DNA of 9,091 bases from an uncultured delta proteobacterium. Lineage in GTDB: Bacteria; Myxococcota_A; Polyangia; Polyangiales; Polyangiaceae. Location of the stretch: positions 1-9,091 of the forward strand of contig CAITLX010000099.1 of assembly GCA_903893335.1 (NCBI GenBank), written 5' to 3'. Made by a program: the position numbers and the translations under genes. This document shows positions 6,535 through 9,091 of this stretch, piece by piece. A model generated the notes under the pieces. That model was not told the DNA's origin, did not search any database, and worked only from the letters and a program-made list of their open reading frames with translations. The first letter of the stretch is position 1; every line of letters starts with the position of its first letter.

Positions 6535-7698
6535 ATGCTCGATCGCATCCTGATCGATCGCCGCGTCGACGCCCTCGCCCCCGAGCTTGCCGAGGTCGCC
6601 CGCGATCTCCACGCGCACCCCGAGCTTCGCTTCGAGGAGCACCGCTCCGCAGGCGCGCTCGTCGCTCGGCTCGAGGCCCACGGCGTCACGGTCGAGCGCG
6701 GCCTCGCGGGGATGCCCACGTCGTTTCGCGCGCGAGCGGGCGAGGGGGGCGCGCGCGTCGCGATCCTCGCCGAGTACGACGCCTTGCCCGAGATCGGCCA
6801 CGCGTGCGGCCACAACCTCATCGCGGCCGGCGCGCTCGGCGCCTTCCTCGCGCTCGCGCGCGACGGCGTGACCCTGCCGGGCACCGTCGAGCTCATCGGC
6901 ACGCCCGCCGAGGAGGGTGGCGGCGGCAAGGCGCTCCTGCTCGACGCGGGCGCGTTCGCCGGGGTCGACGCGGCGATGATGTTCCACCCGTTCGACCGCG
7001 ACCTGCTGATGCACACCGCGCTCGCCAACGTGTGGCTCGAGATGACCTTTCACGGCGTGCCGTCGCACGCCGCCATCGCCCCGTGGGACGGCGCGAGCGC
7101 GCTGACCGCCTGCCTCGAGACGTTCCGCCTCGTCGATTCGCAGCGCGTGCATTTCCGCGACGGCGTGCGCGTGCACGGCTTCGTCACCAACGGTGGTCAG
7201 GCGGTCAACATCATCCCCGAGCGCGCGGCGTGCGAGATGTCGGTGCGCGCGACCACCGACGCCGAGCTCGCGCGCGTGCGGGCCATCGTCGAGCGCTGCG
7301 CCCGCGGCGCGGCCCTCGCGTGCGGGGTCGAGGTCGGCATCGTCGCGCGGCGCGGCTACCGCTCGATGAACAACAACGCGACCCTCGCGCGTCGCTTCGG
7401 CGCCAACCTCGAGGCGCTCGGGCGCACCCCGCGCGAGCGCGACGCGAGCGTCGGCGCCGGCTCGACCGACATGGGCGACGTGTCGCAGGTGGTCCCCGCC
7501 ATTCACCCCTGGCTCGCCATCTGCGGCGAGGGGGCGGCGACGTGCCACCAGCGCGCGTTCGCCGACGCGGCGGTGGCCGAGCCTGGCATCGCCGCGATGC
7601 TCGTGGCCGCCAAGACGATGGCCCGCACCGCGCTCGACGTGCTCGAGGACGAGGGGCTGCGCGCCGCGATGAAGGCCGAGTTCGAAGCGTCGCGCTGA
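6535..7698 (+). CDS. M20-family metallo-amidohydrolase (M20D, AbgB/PM20D2-like)
   Basis: The product is a 387-residue cytosolic zinc- or manganese-type amidohydrolase that should cleave an amide bond of an N-acyl or dipeptide-like substrate. Motifs, numbered from the ATG: HAHPELRFEE (27-36); EYDALPEIGHACGHN (80-94) with metal ligands C91 and H93; TPAEEGGGGK (123-132) with E126/E127; H151 in FHPFD; the lid/dimer domain starting near NVWLEMTFHG (165) with H178 in GVPSHAA; VNIIPERA (224-231); STDMGDVSQVVP (310-321); and the last metal ligand H338 in CHQRAF. Using Cys rather than His as first ligand is the M20D pattern. The YDALPEIGHACGHN and STDMGDVS blocks resemble AbgB (p-aminobenzoyl-glutamate hydrolase subunit) and PM20D2 (beta-alanyl dipeptidase). 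The substrate cannot be fixed, and no abgA or abgT partner is adjacent. An in-frame GTG at 6502 would add 11 residues but precedes the likely promoter. Confidence 0.9.
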   Translation: MLDRILIDRRVDALAPELAEVARDLHAHPELRFEEHRSAGALVARLEAHGVTVERGLAGMPTSFRARAGEGGARVAILAEYDALPEIGHACGHNLIAAGALGAFLALARDGVTLPGTVELIGTPAEEGGGGKALLLDAGAFAGVDAAMMFHPFDRDLLMHTALANVWLEMTFHGVPSHAAIAPWDGASALTACLETFRLVDSQRVHFRDGVRVHGFVTNGGQAVNIIPERAACEMSVRATTDAELARVRAIVERCARGAALACGVEVGIVARRGYRSMNNNATLARRFGANLEALGRTPRERDASVGAGSTDMGDVSQVVPAIHPWLAICGEGAATCHQRAFADAAVAEPGIAAMLVAAKTMARTALDVLEDEGLRAAMKAEFEASR

Positions 7699-7750
7699 GC
7701 GCTGCGGACAAGACCCGCGCGCGAAGAAGCGTCGCGCCGAGCGGCGTCGG

Positions 7751-8293
7751 TCAGGCGTCGTCGCCGGGCGCGAGGCCGGCGATGGGGATGGCGCGCGCGC
7801 GCGCCACCGTGACGAGCGCGCTCGCGAGCCGCTCGCGCTCGGCCACGTCGGGCAAGAACGCGCGCGTGCCGTCCCAGAGGTCGAGCGCGACCGCGCGCTC
7901 GCCGTCGAGCACCAGGCGGTCGATCTGCGCCCAGGCGAACTTGCGCACGCGCGGGAAGCTCGCCCCCCACAGATCGCGCGCCTCGATCCCCTCGGCGTGG
8001 ACGACGACCCCCCGCATGCGCGTTCGCACGAGCGATGCGACCGCGCCGAGCAGCAGGAAGACGACGAGCCAGCGCGAGCCGACGAGCCGATCGGCGTCTC
8101 CCTCGACGACGTAACGAAAGAGCCAGCCTCGCGCGTGCGACGTCCAGGCGATCGCGACGGTGACCGTCGAGGCGACGGCGACCAGGAGGTAGAGCAGCGA
8201 CGGCAGGTGCTCGCGCAGCGGCACGCCGAAGGCGACCGAGTCGGTCGGCTTGTACGTCATGTCGAAGCCCGGAGGGCGGGAGTCGCGCGCCAT
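7751..8293 (-). CDS. Two-TM membrane protein with C-terminal PH-like domain, function unknown
   Basis: The product is 180 residues. A polar N-terminus (1-30) is followed by two hydrophobic segments (about 31-50 and 72-89) with a short, probably extracytoplasmic loop between them. The basic stretch RTRMRG (90-95) then anchors the C-terminal part in the cytoplasm. Residues 95-170 alternate short beta-like strands (GVVVHAEGIEARDLWG, WAQIDRLVLDG, ALDLWDGTRAFLP) and end in an amphipathic helix (AERERLASALVTVARA), the layout of bacterial PH-like domains attached to paired TM helices. I cannot name a function. The gene starts seven bases after the stop of the Enzyme I-like gene, so the two are probably co-transcribed and perhaps translationally coupled. 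A second in-frame ATG at 8260 is possible but has no better ribosome site. It converges with the M20 gene across 52 bases that hold only a weak CGCC/GGCG hairpin. Confidence 0.75.
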   Translation of the reverse strand: MARDSRPPGFDMTYKPTDSVAFGVPLREHLPSLLYLLVAVASTVTVAIAWTSHARGWLFRYVVEGDADRLVGSRWLVVFLLLGAVASLVRTRMRGVVVHAEGIEARDLWGASFPRVRKFAWAQIDRLVLDGERAVALDLWDGTRAFLPDVAERERLASALVTVARARAIPIAGLAPGDDA

Positions 8294-8300
8294 GGCCGGG

Positions 8301-9083
8301 TCACGCCTCGCGGGCGCTCTCGTCCTTGCGGTCGCGGCGCACGATGGACATCTCGGCGCGGCTCGGGTTGATGACGAGCAGGCCGTGGTCGGCGTCGAGC
8401 AGCGCGAGGTCGCCGTCGCCCGCCCAGCGGAAGAGCGAGCCCACGTCGGCGAGCGTCGGCACGCCGAGCAGCCGCGCGAGCACGAGCGTGCGCGGACCGG
8501 TCGCGCGATCGGTGAGCGCGAGCGCCACGGGCTGCGCGCGCGCCGAGACGAGGAGATCGAAGACCGTGAGCTGATCGGCCATGAGGATGGCCTTGGTCGG
8601 GAGCGAGACGCGCGGATCCTCGACCGCGATCATGACGAGCGCGTCGCAGAGGTCCTCGACGTCGCGCGCGCGCTCCTCGAGGAACGGATCGCGGGTGAGG
8701 TTGGCCGCGGTGCGCGTGACCTCGCGCGCGACCTGGCCGAGCGCGTGCGCGACGCCGCTGCCGTGCGCCGCGAGCTCGAGGGCCCTGCCGCGCAGGCGCG
8801 CGTCGGAGATGATCTGCGTGTAGGTCGAGAGGAAGCCCGCCTCGCTGCCGAGCTTCAGCGCCGACGCGCGGCGCGTGAGCGTCGCGAGCGCCTTCTCGCA
8901 CGACTCGAACGCCGCCTTGAGGCGACGCGCGTCGTCCTCGCCGCCGTCGCGCTGGGCCGGTCGCGCCGGCGGACGGCGCAGCGCCGCGAGCGCCCCGAGC
9001 GCGCGCCCACCGACCACCGGGCGACCGGGCAGCGTGACCTTGCGCGTGCCGCCGCCGGCGCGCCGGGGGGCCTTCTCGCGCAT
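8301..9083 (-). CDS. Degenerate PTS Enzyme I N-terminal-half protein, phospho-His replaced by Arg
   Basis: The product is 260 residues (from the ATG at 9083) and resembles only the first half of PEP-protein phosphotransferase (Enzyme I, PtsI). LPGRPVVGGRALG (18-30) matches the Enzyme I opening (L-G-P-G-A-G pattern). A helical segment (50-150), including DPFLEERARDVEDLCDALV, matches the HPr-binding domain. ILMADQLTVFD (166-176), LARLLGVPT (202-210) and DGDLALLDADHGLLVINPS (223-241) match the swivelling phospho-histidine domain. Where Enzyme I has GGxTSHTAI, this protein has ATGPRT: Arg198 (codon CGC, 8490-8492) replaces the catalytic His and the loop is one residue shorter. The C-terminal PEP-binding barrel (over 300 residues) is absent, and the stop is followed at once by the next gene. 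It therefore cannot carry out the Enzyme I reaction and may act as a binding or regulatory relic. Only 8 bases lie upstream in the window, so the true start could be further left on the minus strand. Confidence 0.78.
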   Translation of the reverse strand: MREKAPRRAGGGTRKVTLPGRPVVGGRALGALAALRRPPARPAQRDGGEDDARRLKAAFESCEKALATLTRRASALKLGSEAGFLSTYTQIISDARLRGRALELAAHGSGVAHALGQVAREVTRTAANLTRDPFLEERARDVEDLCDALVMIAVEDPRVSLPTKAILMADQLTVFDLLVSARAQPVALALTDRATGPRTLVLARLLGVPTLADVGSLFRWAGDGDLALLDADHGLLVINPSRAEMSIVRRDRKDESAREA

Positions 9084-9091
9084 CGCGTCGA

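Noticed and set aside
5433..7028. Minus-strand frame of 531 codons crossing the divergent promoter region
   Set aside because: It spans the lipoprotein gene in another frame and the antisense of the M20 gene. The translation is Arg/Pro/Ser-rich without motifs, so it is a frame shadow.
7699..7750. Bidirectional terminator between the convergent M20 and PH-like protein genes
   Set aside because: Only a four-base CGCC/GGCG stem (7735-7738 with 7743-7746) is present, with no T-run on either strand. This is too weak to call.
6453..8114. Plus-strand frame of 553 codons overlapping the M20 gene
   Set aside because: Arg-rich translation in an alternate frame of a gene with all metal-binding motifs; it also runs antisense into the PH-like membrane protein gene.

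Overview
This is a G+C-rich chromosomal window (by eye well over 65% G+C, with strong G/C preference at third codon positions). It has an ordinary bacterial layout and no phage, transposon, CRISPR or plasmid signature. The base composition, the large cytosolic multi-PAS hybrid kinase, the lipoprotein with an Asp/Ala/Ser-rich linker and the near-leaderless start regions suggest a myxobacterium-like organism (Myxococcota, perhaps Polyangiales). That placement is inference; no marker gene here proves it.

Layout. Bases 1-64 are the 3' part of a tRNA-Leu(GAG), cut by the window edge. Bases 65-296 carry no convincing gene, but hold a hairpin followed by a T-rich tract on the minus strand that fits a terminator for the next gene. 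Bases 297-3158 (-) encode a soluble hybrid sensor histidine kinase with four PAS domains, HisKA, HATPase and a C-terminal receiver. Bases 3159-3326 are non-coding and contain a compact three-stem fold. Bases 3327-5009 (-) encode an AidB-type acyl-CoA dehydrogenase homologue. Bases 5101-6462 (-) encode a predicted lipoprotein ending in a YdcF/SanA-type (DUF218) domain. A 72-base divergent intergenic region separates it from an M20-family metallo-amidohydrolase at 6535-7698 (+). The right end is a two-gene minus-strand unit: a protein resembling the N-terminal half of PTS Enzyme I but lacking the phospho-histidine (8301-9083), followed after 7 bases by a two-TM membrane protein with a PH-like domain (7751-8293).

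How the parts relate. The genes do not form one pathway. The kinase, aidB and the lipoprotein gene lie on the same strand, but gaps of about 90-170 bases and separate promoter-like motifs argue for independent transcription. Three promoters share a GGTG-(n)-TA---T element. At the lipoprotein and amidohydrolase genes it lies so close to the start codon that the mRNAs would be leaderless or nearly so, whereas aidB has a leader of about 30 bases with a good Shine-Dalgarno sequence. The most unusual item is the Enzyme I-like protein: it keeps the fold signatures of the EI N-terminal and mobile domains, has Arg where the catalytic His should be, and has no PEP-binding barrel. It therefore looks like a pseudo-Enzyme I paired with a membrane protein.
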